Assembly (NCBI GenBank): GCA_963682055.1
Contig: OY821749.1
Location: 28,775,631-28,839,630 of the forward strand
DNA length: 64,000 nt
Source: Primula veris
Taxonomy: Eukaryota > Streptophyta > Magnoliopsida > Ericales > Primulaceae
Direction: 5' to 3'
A program made the translations under genes and the position numbers. Each line of letters opens with the position of its first letter. Positions within the stretch are counted from its first letter, which is position 1. Positions 12,164 through 23,799 of the stretch are shown piece after piece. The notes under the pieces were generated by a model. It ran no database searches. It saw only the letters and a program-made list of their open reading frames with translations, and was not told the DNA's origin.

Positions 12164-13421
12164 ATCGGCGAATTTCTGTATGATTGTAACTAATCAAATA
12201 ATTTGTCAGGAAATGCAAATGTTGTTGTTTTTGTTTTCTCCATGTGTGTCAAAAGATCCAAGTGTGTGATCTGGGTTATTTAATGTTAAGAAATAAAGTG
12301 TCGACTGTTAATTATGTTTATTAATTATCAATTGGGTGTGGAATTAAATTTGCGTTATTCTAGAACAATTGTTTGATGCTCGTGTGTAGTCAATTTCTAT
12401 AATGTAATTATTTTGCTTCAGAGTGTTATAGAAAAAAAAAAAGTATTAGTGAAATTGAACCAAAATTGATCTTTCGGTTCATTATAGACAACTTTGATAT
12501 GATGTAATTTGCAATATGGGAAGGGATCAAATGCACTAATGGAGCAGTAAAGCGACATGTATTGACTTTCTGAATCAAAATACGTAATTTCATTTAACAC
12601 GTTGGAAAGTTGTTCAAGATCCACCCCAAAATTATTGATAGATAGAATTTCCTTCTTTACTCCCAAGTCCCACTACAATATGTTTCGAGTGAGTAATAAA
12701 GAAATAGGAGATTAATTGTGATCAAATTCACTCAAGAGGTTTGTATATGAAGAATGAGCTCTTCAGAGCCGGGAAAGGTTTAGTGAATTTAGCACCGTTT
12801 TAAAAAAGCGTGTTTCATAATTTTAAAAAAAAAAAACACCATAAATTTAAGCTAGACTCAAAGTTTTTTTGTTTTTTTTTTTAAAAAATCGTTAATTCCC
12901 TTTTTTAGACCTCTATATACTTACGTTTTTTTATGCTGTTAGCTAAGATTTCGCTTTTTAAAACACCTAAAAAATAGTACATTATTAGTGCAAAAGTAAA
13001 TAAAACAGAAAATCCCTAACAACTTGTGTACGTAGTGGTTAAAATGTTCGTGGTATGTAGAATCATTCTAATGCAATTACACTACGCAATAATATTACCA
13101 TATTTCATTGAGGGGCGGTGGTAGCCGGCCAAGTAGCTTAATTACCTTTTATATCATTGGTTTATATAGATGCACTAATTTACAACGAGTATGCAATTGG
13201 TTTACACCACAAAACATTCTCTTTGTTATCCTAAATATTGTTGTTCAAATTGCTTATGAACATTTTTTGCACTTTGTGGGGCCATAAGCGTGGGAAAAAG
13301 TTGCTAAAACTCTAAGAAAGCGGTATTTAGTGGAGTTTAGAAAGTGGTATTTAGTGGAGTTTTGAAGGCTCATGATCTTAAATATTTCTTCATTTTGCGC
13401 ACTAGTTAAAAGCTTGAAAGT
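12164..13421. other. Spacer between the two peroxidase genes
   Basis: Contains the 3' untranslated region of the first peroxidase and the promoter of the second. There is no additional gene. The minus-strand open frames here show no family resemblance. Confidence 0.5.
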
Positions 13422-13433
13422 ACTATATATATA
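13422..13433 (+). promoter_or_regulatory. TATA box of the second peroxidase gene
   Basis: ACTATATATATA lies about 75 bases upstream of the ATG at 13505, the usual distance for a plant core promoter with a short leader. Confidence 0.5.
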
Positions 13434-13504
13434 CATAGACATATAGTAACATTATAGTATCACAAAAAGAGCAATATTGAAGTTCAAAAGCTAAACAAAA
13501 AGAG

Positions 13505-15525
13505 ATGGCTACCACCAACCTTATTATTGTTTCCTTTCTGTTATTACCGTTGCTCTTTCAGTTTTATTCTGGTACTATATTTTTCACATGTTATTAGTAG
13601 TTTTAGATACTTAAAGGACATGTTGAATACGGTTATCAAGTTTTAATATTCAAAAACATACTTCTTGTATATATGGAGAGTATAACATTATACTAATTGA
13701 CTCGCATCATCATCCTCAAACTATACTTTAATCCAAATAATATGGGGTCGACTATATGAAAGTAGTGTCGTACTGTCCTGTCACAAACTGGTAAAAGTTT
13801 TTTTTATTTTAATATCATATGAATAATATCTAGCTTAACTATTTAGCCATACATATGTATATCATTTTAGATAATCTATATTCATATGATGGAGGCTCCT
13901 AAATTAATCATGTTTAAAGTTTTGATTTTATAAATTTACACGAGCTTGTGATAATGAACCCACTAAGCTGAACCAAACCTTTTCTTTAAATATTAAAATA
14001 AAGAGATAGAACCAATATTTAGGCAAGACAGTTATATTTTCTTGATTACACTTAATGTATTTTTTAACATGTTTTCAATTTGAATCGACTTTAGGAAAAG
14101 CTGATCTGCAATTGAATTACTACAAAGAGAGTTGTCCAAGAGCTGAAGAGATCATAAAAGAACAAGTTACCACTCTCTACCACAAGCATGGCAATACTGC
14201 TGTATCTTGGATTAGAAATCTCTTTCATGATTGCATGGTTAAGGTAATTTACACATTTTAAATTACTAGCTATAAATTGTATGTGGAGTTGTACAAATTA
14301 GTTAGTCTGTTTAAAAACTGTTTTTTTCAGTGTGTTCACATGAGCAACCTTTAAGTTTCAAGCAAAATCATCAAGGAGCCAGTTTTTTCCAAGGAAACTA
14401 TAATTATATACTAAAAGGATTTCCTGTTTTTTTTTTTTTTTTATATTCTGCAAGCATAATAAAAAGGAAAATATAATTAACCTGACGGACCTATCCTATA
14501 TGTGATAGTCATGTGATGCATCAATACTACTCGACACGAGGAATGAGATAGTTTCGGAGAAGACTGCCGATAGGAGCTTTGGGATGAGAAATTTCAAGTA
14601 CATAACCACTATAAAAGACGCTCTCGAGAGTGAATGCCCCGCTACTGTCTCTTGTGCTGATATTGTCGCACTTTCAGCTAGAGACGGTGTTGCCTTGGTA
14701 ATAAACATCTATAATAAGCTTTCTCTCTTTATCTATTGTGCACACATTTTTATAATTTTGCATGACCATGTTGCAATCATTATAGCTTGGAGGGCCAAAT
14801 ATTGATCAAATGAGAACGGGGAGAAAGGATAGCAAGGAGAGTCATGTAGCGGTAGTGGACGAATCTATTCCAAATTTCAATGATTCGATGTCTCTAGTTC
14901 TCTCCAGATTTCTGTCCATTGGCGTCGACGTCGAAGGGACCGTTGCTCTTCTAGGTAAAACTAAAAGACTTCTTTATTTTGTTCTGGAGTCTTTACTTTA
15001 TAATTGTAACAAGTTAAGGAGAAAAAATAAAAGATTTTGTAATTAAAAGAATCATAAAATAATCATATTTGTTGGATTTACTTTATTTGTTTTTTTATCT
15101 TAATAGTAATTTGTTATGCAGGAGCACACTCCGTAGGTCGAGTTCACTGTGTAAACCTAGTAAAGCGGCTCTACCCAACTGTGGACCCCACACTAGACCC
15201 TGATCATGCCGGTTACCTTAAACGCCGTTGTCCCACTGAGGACCCTGACCCTAAGGCTATTAGTTACGCAAGAAATGATCTAAATACCCCTATGGTCCTG
15301 GACAATGCGTATTACAAGAACCTCTTGTCAAACAAAGGCCTAATGCTAGTCGATCAACAGTTAACTTCTGATCCGATCACGTCTCCTTTTGTGCTGAAAA
15401 TGGCAGATGATAACAAATATTTTCACGATCAGTTTGCAAAGGCATTGTTGTTAATGTCGGAAAATAATCCGCTTGGTTATGAAGGAGAGGTAAGGAAAGA
15501 TTGTCGATTTATCAATCGGGATTAG
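13505..15525 (+). CDS. PER21: Class III secretory peroxidase, PER21 type (tandem copy 2)
   Basis: Paralogue of the upstream gene, with exons 13505-13571, 14095-14243, 14509-14697, 14786-14954 and 15122-15525, giving 325 residues. All four introns sit at the same codons and phases as in copy 1 but are shorter. Exon 1 encodes a signal peptide (MATTNLIIVSFLLLPLLFQF). The mature protein begins near KADLQLNYYKESCP. Catalytic Arg and His are in WIRNLFHDC and the haem-ligand His is in GAHSVGRVHC. The substrate-access region (VALSARDGVAL, GGPNIDQMRTGRKDS) and the final RKDCRFINRD are intact. The two proteins are clearly similar but not nearly identical, so the duplication is not recent. Likely an active cell-wall peroxidase with partly separate expression. 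Confidence 0.93.
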
Positions 15526-17442
15526 TTAACTAGTTCGTCACTATAATGGGTTCATGGATTACTATGCGTGCGGAAGTGATAAATCTTATAATGTTTCTTT
15601 TGATGTATTATCTGTTTGTTCGAGGGTTAAACTATCGAACTTGTTGCTGCTTAAAGGCGTGATCCAAGCCGTTTAATGAGGTCATATATTTATCATAAGC
15701 TCAGGTTGAAGCCTTTTTTTAGCGCAATTATAGCTTGGTGAACAACGAAATATGATTAAGCGCCTTCTAAATACTGTAAGTTTTGTTGATCTGTACTAGT
15801 AAACAGTACCCAGGAATTTGGTTCTTTGCATGTATCTCTCGCCTGGGAAAACCGTTAATAGAAATAACTTGCATAATGGACATTAACATGTTTATGCACC
15901 CCAAAAGTATTGAATTAGAACATCGGAATGATGAGAAAGACGTTACGATAAGACTGGTTTTGTTTTTAGTTTGCTAGATAATAAACAAGTAGACATCTAT
16001 TATGTTGTGTGTATTAGTCAATCATGAAAAATCCAAGACATGCTTTAACATTACATGTGTAGCTCATGTGCTACTCATGAACAGAGTCAATATCGATAGT
16101 CTATCGTTTATCCAACCAAGCTAGGAGACACTCAGGTAATAAACCAAAGACCTTTTTTAGTTCCGATTCCATATATCTTCATCTCAGTTATTCAAGAACT
16201 TTGCACTGTCATTTTATAACACTATTGCATCAGTGAAATTGTATTGGCAGGCTCTGGTAGCCTCCACTTGCAACTTTCTAGCCTATTTTCTGAATGAGAG
16301 GTACATGACATTTTGAATCATTCCGTATTAGAGCTCACAATTAATGACAAATCTCACGAGTATATAGAAAAAAAGAACCAGTACTTATAATTTATAAGCC
16401 AGGTTAAGATTAATGGTAGGTGTCGTAAACTTCACGAGTATCTCAACCGGATTATGTAGGGATTCACTCCAAATGAACGTTAGTTGTCTTAAGACTTAAG
16501 ATTAAATATGCAATTAGGAATGTATGCATAAGCTCATGAGGACCTTCATCTTGCAAGTCAGTCATTATAAATATGAGTAATTTTACCCAATGAAATTGTA
16601 ATACAAAATGCACGACTCAACTTTTTTTTTTTCATGGAAAATTTAAGGACATTAAATATCTCCTGCGTAATTTTATTATATTGTCATCTTAAATCTAAGG
16701 ACTGTAATATTCATTTGTTCCTTTTTTTGTTCTCATCAAACTACTGTTTAAGGTATTCGGCTTTGTAAAATACTCCGTATCTCAGAAATACTACTAATTT
16801 CTGATCAAACTATATGTTGCTTCAACCAAAAGGCTCAGTTAGTCAAAAATCAAATTATGCTATTTTATTAATCAAAATAAAGCACGTTTCAGTTCTGGTC
16901 TTATCGTGATATGATTTCTCTGATTTAACAAGAAAACCCTACTTCAACTTCCCTTTTTAATTAAGTATAATTAGCAAATGATCACCTAGCTTATATATAT
17001 ATATTAGAGTATAGAGAAGACATTATTACGCCCAAATGCAAGATTGCACCAAAAGTTGGTAAACCGATCTGCAAAGTTTGGACCATGGCCGAAACATTTA
17101 CGATGTTTTGTACAAGAAATTGAAAGAAAATGGACAAATAATAGCGTTACACAATGAGACTCAATAAAGCTTGATCTTCACTTGAGAAATCAATAGAACA
17201 TCTGGATATTGTCTAGAGTATACAGTTTCATTATAAATCAACACATAATATCTTCGTGTTCCTTTACCATAAGTTTAATATTCAAGCAAATTGTAAAACC
17301 ATCATGTACACATCGATAGAAAATGTAACATAATAATTAGAATTAACAAAACCTTAGTACAGCTTTTTAATTTCCTCTCTTTGAACAACTTAATAAGTCA
17401 AAGAAAGAAACTTGACAATAACTCACTTCATGACCTAGGCCT
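15526..17442. other. Intergenic region after the peroxidase pair
   Basis: Apart from the 3' untranslated DNA of peroxidase copy 2, no supported gene was found. A short open stretch at about 16253-16303, flanked by AG and GT, could be a lone relic exon, but nothing joins it to a gene. Confidence 0.4.
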
Positions 17443-17910
17443 TCACCCATGAGTTTTCTTACCCTGTCACAAACCCAAAAAAAAAAAAAAAAACAGGCAT
17501 TAATAAACAAACTTGGTTTTACACATTCTTAGCCAAAATTTTCTCACATTAAATTTGTAGTTTGTTTATTTATACCTTTTCGACGTGTCTAGCTCTTAAC
17601 ACTTTCCATTTTCGATGATATTTAACTGTGCTTTCTTGACGAACTGCGGGCCTGTGAATGGTTCTGTTTGGTGGAGGAAGGTTTGAGTGTGTCTCCGGAC
17701 CCCTATAATCGATATCATAAATTCCAGTGTCTAAATCTGAACATAACCAAAGCAAAAAACACAAATTAATTTAAAATATTAGTAATTATATTTAAAACAA
17801 AGAACATTTGCATTAGGAAGAGTGAAAGATTAACCTTTTGTGAAACATGGTGTGGATATGAGAAGAAAGAGCAAAAATGTTGTGATGATACTAGCTAACT
17901 TGAGTTCCAT
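17443..17910 (-). CDS. Small secreted peptide precursor with DY (tyrosine-sulfation-like) motif
   Basis: Not a family I can name. Exon 1 (17835-17910) encodes a clear signal peptide, MELKLASIITTFLLFLLIS then TPCFTK. Exon 2 (17576-17736) joins in phase (G+AT) and encodes an acidic start, then DYRGPETHSNLPPPNR, then a basic tail rich in Arg, Lys and His. A long pyrimidine tract and CAG lead to a possible exon 3 (17443-17463, GKKTHG then stop), for about 85 residues. If intron 2 is retained, the protein ends after one more codon. Asp-Tyr followed by Pro, Asn and a Pro-Pro-Pro run resembles the tyrosine-sulfated, hydroxyproline-bearing PSY/RaxX class of growth peptides. That match is by eye, and the conserved GAN...H core is not exact. 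A secreted hormone precursor is a reasonable guess. Confidence 0.6.
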
Positions 17911-19587
17911 GACAAAGACAAGCTAACAAGTGTTTGTAAGTTGTAACACACTTGTGTATATATATATATTTATGATGAAGGAAATTGTATGAGCAAAAAG
18001 GACATATAAGGACCAGTGTAGAAAGGAAAACAAAAACACCTTAAATATTAAATGGGCCATAATATTTAACAAGTACTATTAAGCAAGTGAATCTATCTCT
18101 ATCAACACAGCAAGGAGAAGTTGGGCAATGATGTGAATGTGTTTCGCTGGAACATTTATGTAGCACTCTAACTACACCTTAATTAACTAAAATTAAATAA
18201 ATTTTTATAAGGTTTTAAAGGGCGAAGCCAGCAATCGTGTACGTGGGATGCCAAAAATTACACCAACTATTAAATTATGTGTAATAAAAAAAATAGGGTG
18301 CAAATTTATCATTTTTAACGTATTTTAGTGAAAATACATGGTCAAAATTTGAATAATTCACAATTAACAAAATTGTGGTGGGTGTCGTCGCCCCCGATAG
18401 TATACCAATAGTCGACGTCTCTATATAGCTTCCTCCACTTTTTGTTCACCAACTTTCATAATAGTTTTGACTATAAAAAAATTGGTTCAAAATGTTGAAA
18501 TTGAAGGTCATGATATTGTTCTTATCATCGAAGCAAAAATATCATTAAATATCATTGTAAATGATAAACTAATATCAAGTTCTAATTTTTTGTTTCTAAA
18601 CCCATTTATTTCATTTCACTGCACTATTGATACCCGTTTTTGTTTTTGTGGGGGTTTTTCTCCCACTTTTTTATTTTTCTCTCAATCATCAATAAATAAA
18701 AAAGTAGGTTTTTTCCCACCATTAATATACAAAAAAAAAATGAGATGACATTTGTTTTTTGAAACGTATAGGTAGATATCTCCTTATACCAGGACTTGGG
18801 TTTTTTTAACTTGATTAAACCAAATATCTCACTTACCTGGAACCTTATGGAGGAAATCTCATTCTTTTAAAATTTGTTCACTATTACTATAACACGTGAA
18901 ACTATGATGACTAAGTTGAACTTTTTCTTTACTTATTGGACCAATAACCTACGGAATAATTAGTTGCCCCAGTAGTTTCTATCTAATTTCTATATAAACT
19001 TTATAGTTTACATCTAAACAATAGACTCCCTAGGTTTTGATAATGTTGTTACTTTTTCGTCATTTTTTTTGATAACAAATAAACTTTTCTTTTAATCAAC
19101 TATAACAGGAACCTATTACACAAATACATAAAAAGTAAGTTTCCTGATTGTTTTCTTCAAACCCTAAGGGCCATATAGATGAACTATAAATATTTATATT
19201 TTGGGTTTTAACTTTGGCATATTAGGGAGAATTATTAATTTGTAGGTTAATTATTATAGTCCAGGGGACAATGCATGTGTGTATTATTGAAATGTGAGAA
19301 TGTATTGAGGGACATATATGGTCCTCTCTGCCAATGAGCTATGTGCCAGAATGAAGTATGGAGGAGGAGGAGCCTTCAACTCTTACCATTTAATGTTGAA
19401 AAGATTTAAACCTTCTAGCTTTTAATATTTTATGGCTGAATTTCTTATTATTGTTAGTTTCTATTATCCATATTGTGATTATTAATTGGATCGAAAGGTG
19501 AGGAATAGTAGTCTGTTAGAAAATCATTGCACTCTCTCACACTTAAAAGAGTAATTAAATAATTATCATATCATAAAAACGGGGAGT
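17911..19587. other. Intergenic, AT-rich; promoter of the secreted-peptide gene
   Basis: A TATATATATAT run at about 17957-17970 lies some 50-60 bases upstream of the peptide gene's ATG and may be its TATA box. The remaining open frames are low-complexity, and nothing else was recognised. Confidence 0.4.
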
Positions 19588-19922
19588 ATATATGGACACC
19601 ATAAAAAATATTCAAATGGACATTTTTTTTGTAAAAACGCTCCAAATCAATATTTGATTAATACGAATCTCTACGGTTTCACGACGACAACACAAATACG
19701 TGTCTTGTTTTTTTTTTTTTTCTGAGATGTATAATGACATGTTTTAAATTTTTAAATTTGACCATAATTTCGAAAACATATCATTATACATCTCGGAAAA
19801 AAAAACAAGACGAGTATTTGTGTTCCCGTCGTGAAAGCATGAAGATTTGCATTAACCAAATCTTGATTTGGAACGTTTTTACGAAAAAATATCAAGTTAA
19901 TATCTAAGTTGATGTTCATATA
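19588..19922. mobile_element. Foldback (long inverted-repeat) MITE
   Basis: Two arms of about 150 bp are inverted copies of each other around a loop of roughly 25-30 bases near 19745-19770. Matching pairs include GTAAAAACGCTCCAAATCA with GTAAAAACGTTCCAAATCA, TTTCACGACG, AACACAAATAC, GTCTTG and GAGATGTATAATGA. Each is found on the plus strand in the left arm and as its complement in the right arm. Nearly the whole element is arm sequence, so a transcript would fold into one long hairpin. It has no coding capacity. The superfamily is not determined because I saw no clear target-site duplication. Confidence 0.7.
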
Positions 19923-21227
19923 ACCTCTCTCATCACTTCTAAAACACTCTATTAACATGTTGTAACTTTGTATCACTGGTGTAATTTTTTTAAACTTATC
20001 TTCCACTTTGTTCATTTCTGTGAATAAAAAAAATATTTTCATCATTTTTCCAAAAATAATGGTTGAAATGGACTGCTTTCTTTTACTAGAAAACTAAACA
20101 ATGCGCCTCTAAAAAAAATTCCTCAACCTAGAATATTACTCCAAAAACAAACAAGCTGATGATCAATCTGGTTGACATGGTCAAGTAATTTTTTCAATTT
20201 GTATAACTTATAAGCAACTTATTTCTCAGGGCGGCACACCCATGTGACCAGAGGTTGCAACGGCAACCCCACAATTTTAAAAAATAATAATAATTTATAT
20301 ATACTGTATTTTGGCAACTTATTAAATATTTTTTTTTTACAATCACTCCCAAAATTATATATTGTTAGTGCAATAACATATCATGATTTTGTATGTGATG
20401 ATAATATATAAGTAATACTTAAAAAACTAACATAGACAGCTGATTATAAAATGCATTTCACACCAACTTATCATGTTCACACGTAACACATCTTAAATTT
20501 TTTTTAATAATAATTAGAATAACATATAGTGATGAGCGCAAACAAAATTTATAAAATAACTTTTGGTGGTTTGTATTTTAATTGAAGTGAGTATAATGAA
20601 ATTGTGTAATAGATATTTGATTATTCGTATATATCTAGTATTTAATACTATAAGTTTGGTTTTTTCAGGTTTTTTTTAAATATTTTTTACCTTCGTGTCT
20701 TAATCTTTTTACTTTTTATACATTGATTTCTTAAATTTAATTTTGGTATACTTTTGCTTTCTATTTTATTTATTTTTTAGTCAATTTTGAAACGCTTAAA
20801 CTTTCGACACATGACTGCACGTGACATTACCGTTGTGGGTTTTTTAGAGTTTGAAAATAAAGTCGAAATTGTCAAAATTGAGAAAAATAAACTAAAATAT
20901 AAATCAAATACATTTTAATAAATAAACCAAGGTAAAAAAAAAATGAAGAAAATATGATAAAAAAATCCGGCTTTTCCATGTTTATACTTTGAAAAATATT
21001 ATGTGCTTCTATTAATTTGAGCAACCCCATACATTTAATCTTGGTTCGGTCCCTCTTTCTCTATATTCGAGTGAACCCATCGTATCACTTTTCTCTAAAA
21101 GAACATAAAGATAAAAATAAAACTGAATAGGCACATAGCATAAAAATATACCTCAGTTATGTGTTTTTCTATTGTATTTTAGCCTTCTTATCTTTCTTGT
21201 CTGTCTTTTGAATAGCAATCCTGGCAA
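19923..21227. other. Intergenic, nothing recognised
   Basis: AT-rich DNA without a supported gene or a clear repeat boundary. Confidence 0.4.
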
Positions 21228-23760
21228 TCTATAAGAGGTGTTTTATGCAAACGAGGTGATCTATGCTAAATAAATTCATTCCTCTGAAATATTAGAGGTT
21301 CAATCGAATGAGATATAGTCAATGTATGGGCATTAATTCATGGTCCAAAAAAGTAGGATATTCTAGATATAGATCATAAGCTCAAAAGGGAGTTGATCAT
21401 GATGTCCGGTTCCGGTAGCAAACGTTTGATGCCGTATAAGATAGCTTTTGTAGGTTAAAATAATAAATGACAAAGAAGAAGTATAACAGTGATGGTGACC
21501 TACTTGCAATATGTGATATTGTATTGTCGTAACTCGTAATCATATATTCATATTCAGGTCGGTAGCCACGACTGGTTGTTCATAAATTTGTTGTCGTTCA
21601 GAAGTTATGCTACCAGTTCCATAACTGGTTCTAGAATGTAGTTTTTTTAGTGCCTTTTAAATTTCCGGTTCCACAAAACCACAATTATAGGCGTTTTAAA
21701 GGTTTCACATGTGTGTACGTGGGTGCTCTATATAATCTCATTTCAGTAAGTTTTTTTTCATTAGGATCTTAATAGAGAATTCGAGATTGTCACTAGCTTT
21801 TCTTATAAAGATCTTTCTCTATTATTCATTAATGTCATATAATATAGAAATTGTCGATATATAATTTATTCTTAAGACAAATATATGTAGGCTGTAGTAG
21901 TCTTTCATTGTGGTGTATGGTACTATTCCACTAGCGAGGATCATAACAGATATTGGCTATATATAGCTTCTTTTTAAGACAAGAGTGAGTTATAGCATTT
22001 CTTCATATTTTATGGTAAAACAATTTTCGTTCCCCTTAATTAAGTGATTGCACATCACATATATTACCTGAGGGAACATTTAAGTTGTGAGCTTGTTTAA
22101 TTAATTTTTTTCGTTTGTTTATATATGCACAAAAGCATTCTTACTTGGTCCCAATTCTATTGGGATTTCCGATTTCAAACTATCAGTAATTTTATATCGG
22201 CCGATGATTCACTCGATATCATACTTATTCTCTACTCAAGTCACATCTATTATATAAGGAGTCATGCATTGTTATCAACAAACTTTTTTATTCAACTGTT
22301 TATTGCTTACTGAGTTACCGTGTATTTTAACCCATAAAGCCAAAATATGATTGCTTCAAAGCGGATACATTTTTTTTTTGAGATAGCTTATAAAAACTAG
22401 AAAGGGGGAATAGATGATTTGTTGTATATATGTGCAACTGCATTTTAATTTGGTGTATAAGGAGTAGCGTAGCGGCGTATTGTTGTAATGTTTTAATTTA
22501 GAGAACACAACTACATTTTGAATGAGTCATTCGAAATAAACTGATGAAGGAGGGTAAAACCGTCTTATGAGAACTTATGTAACTACAATCTAATACAATG
22601 AACCACAATTGGGAATTTAAGTCATGTATAATGAAACACAATAAACACTAATCATATCTTACTACATCCTGAACTTCCATGACCACGATGAGGAGGAGCT
22701 TCATTTTGAAGATGACCATCCGGAAACGCATCCTCCTCAGCCGTGACCTCTAAGGATAATCGTTTATTAACCATCATTTTAAAAATGGCCCGTTGTACAC
22801 ATTCTCAGAAGTTATAGTCATTTAATTTCTTCCAATATCTTATACTAAGAAAGTTAAATAATAGTAATGAATATTTTGGTGACTTTGGACAAATGAACAT
22901 ATTACGGTGGGAGTCCACTACACTGCATGTATAGTAGTACTTCATACATGTTACATTTTTTTCTTTAGCATTTCAATCATGATAATTGAATCACCAGACC
23001 AGCAAAAACTTCATGAATCTAAATTAAAAAGAGGTCAGAGTTAGGGGATGAATGACTTTAGGTCTAAAAATAGTTAACTATAATATGGCTTAGGGAAAAT
23101 TAGCTATAAGTACATTTTATTTTAGATGACGTATTAAGGTGAAAATCTATCCGGTGGACTTCATAATTTCTAGTAATCATTATTTCATATCATATCTATA
23201 ATAAGTTTTATAGTGTATGGATTCGTCCAGATCCAATGATCTCTCCTCCTTGGTACTTTTCGAAATCCTTGAGCGGGGGATTACAGTTCCAATTGGTTGG
23301 ACCGTATATGTGATGATTTACTTCGCCCTTAGAATGTATCACCTGTTCTCTTTAGCTCCAACCTGGAATTCTGAGCTTTTTAAAATATTATAAAAACGCC
23401 TTAAGAATTTCATTCGTGTGAGGTAGGGTTTGAACCTTTAACCTCCCCATACGTATACAACCAGTAGTACCTACAACTTTATTATCATCTCTCTCAAATT
23501 TTCATTACTCTTACTAGAAAAAACCTACTTTTTTTTACTTTTGACTCTGAAAGTATATATGGTGTTGGGTTGGTAATAAGCTTTTTTTTGAAGTAAAAGT
23601 TACAAAAGCTTACGTTTGGAGTAATGTAGCTTAAACGATGAAAGTTTCAATACTTCGTTCATCAGCGATGCTACCTCAAAACTTACAACTGGATTGAGAA
23701 ATGTAGCCCCAATAGTCATTAAAATTCAATCTAAGCAGTTTAGTCTCCCTTCATTTTATT
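21228..23760. repeat. Degenerate tandem segmental duplication, copy A
   Basis: This segment and 23800-25612 are diverged direct copies in the same order. Shared landmarks include GTTTGATGCCG, TTTTGTAGGTTAAAATAATA, CTTCCAATATCTTATA, CCAGACCAGCAAAAACTTCA, TAGGGTTTGAACCT and CTTACGTTTGGAGTAATGTA. The offset falls from about 2.6 to 1.9 kb along the unit, so copy B has lost DNA. Copy A holds a minus-strand short open frame at 22652-22777 whose relative is found in copy B. There is no clear gene. Confidence 0.75.
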
Positions 23761-23799
23761 TGAATTGCACTGTTTTCTTTTTTTTTTTAGCAGAGTACT

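Noticed and set aside
15783..15977. 64-codon plus-strand open frame
   Set aside because: No signal peptide, domain or repeat, and it sits in AT-rich DNA after a gene.
16253..16303. Short exon-like stretch reading ALVASTCNFLAYFLNE between AG and GT
   Set aside because: It looks transporter-like, but there are no neighbouring exons and no start or stop context to support a gene.
18467..18748. 93-codon plus-strand open frame
   Set aside because: Composition is low-complexity Phe, Ile and Lys, as expected of AT-rich noncoding DNA.
23420..23440. GGGTTTGAACC, resembling a tRNA-derived B box of a SINE (also near 25385)
   Set aside because: No A box at the right distance and no poly-A or T-rich tail; it is simply part of the segmental duplication.
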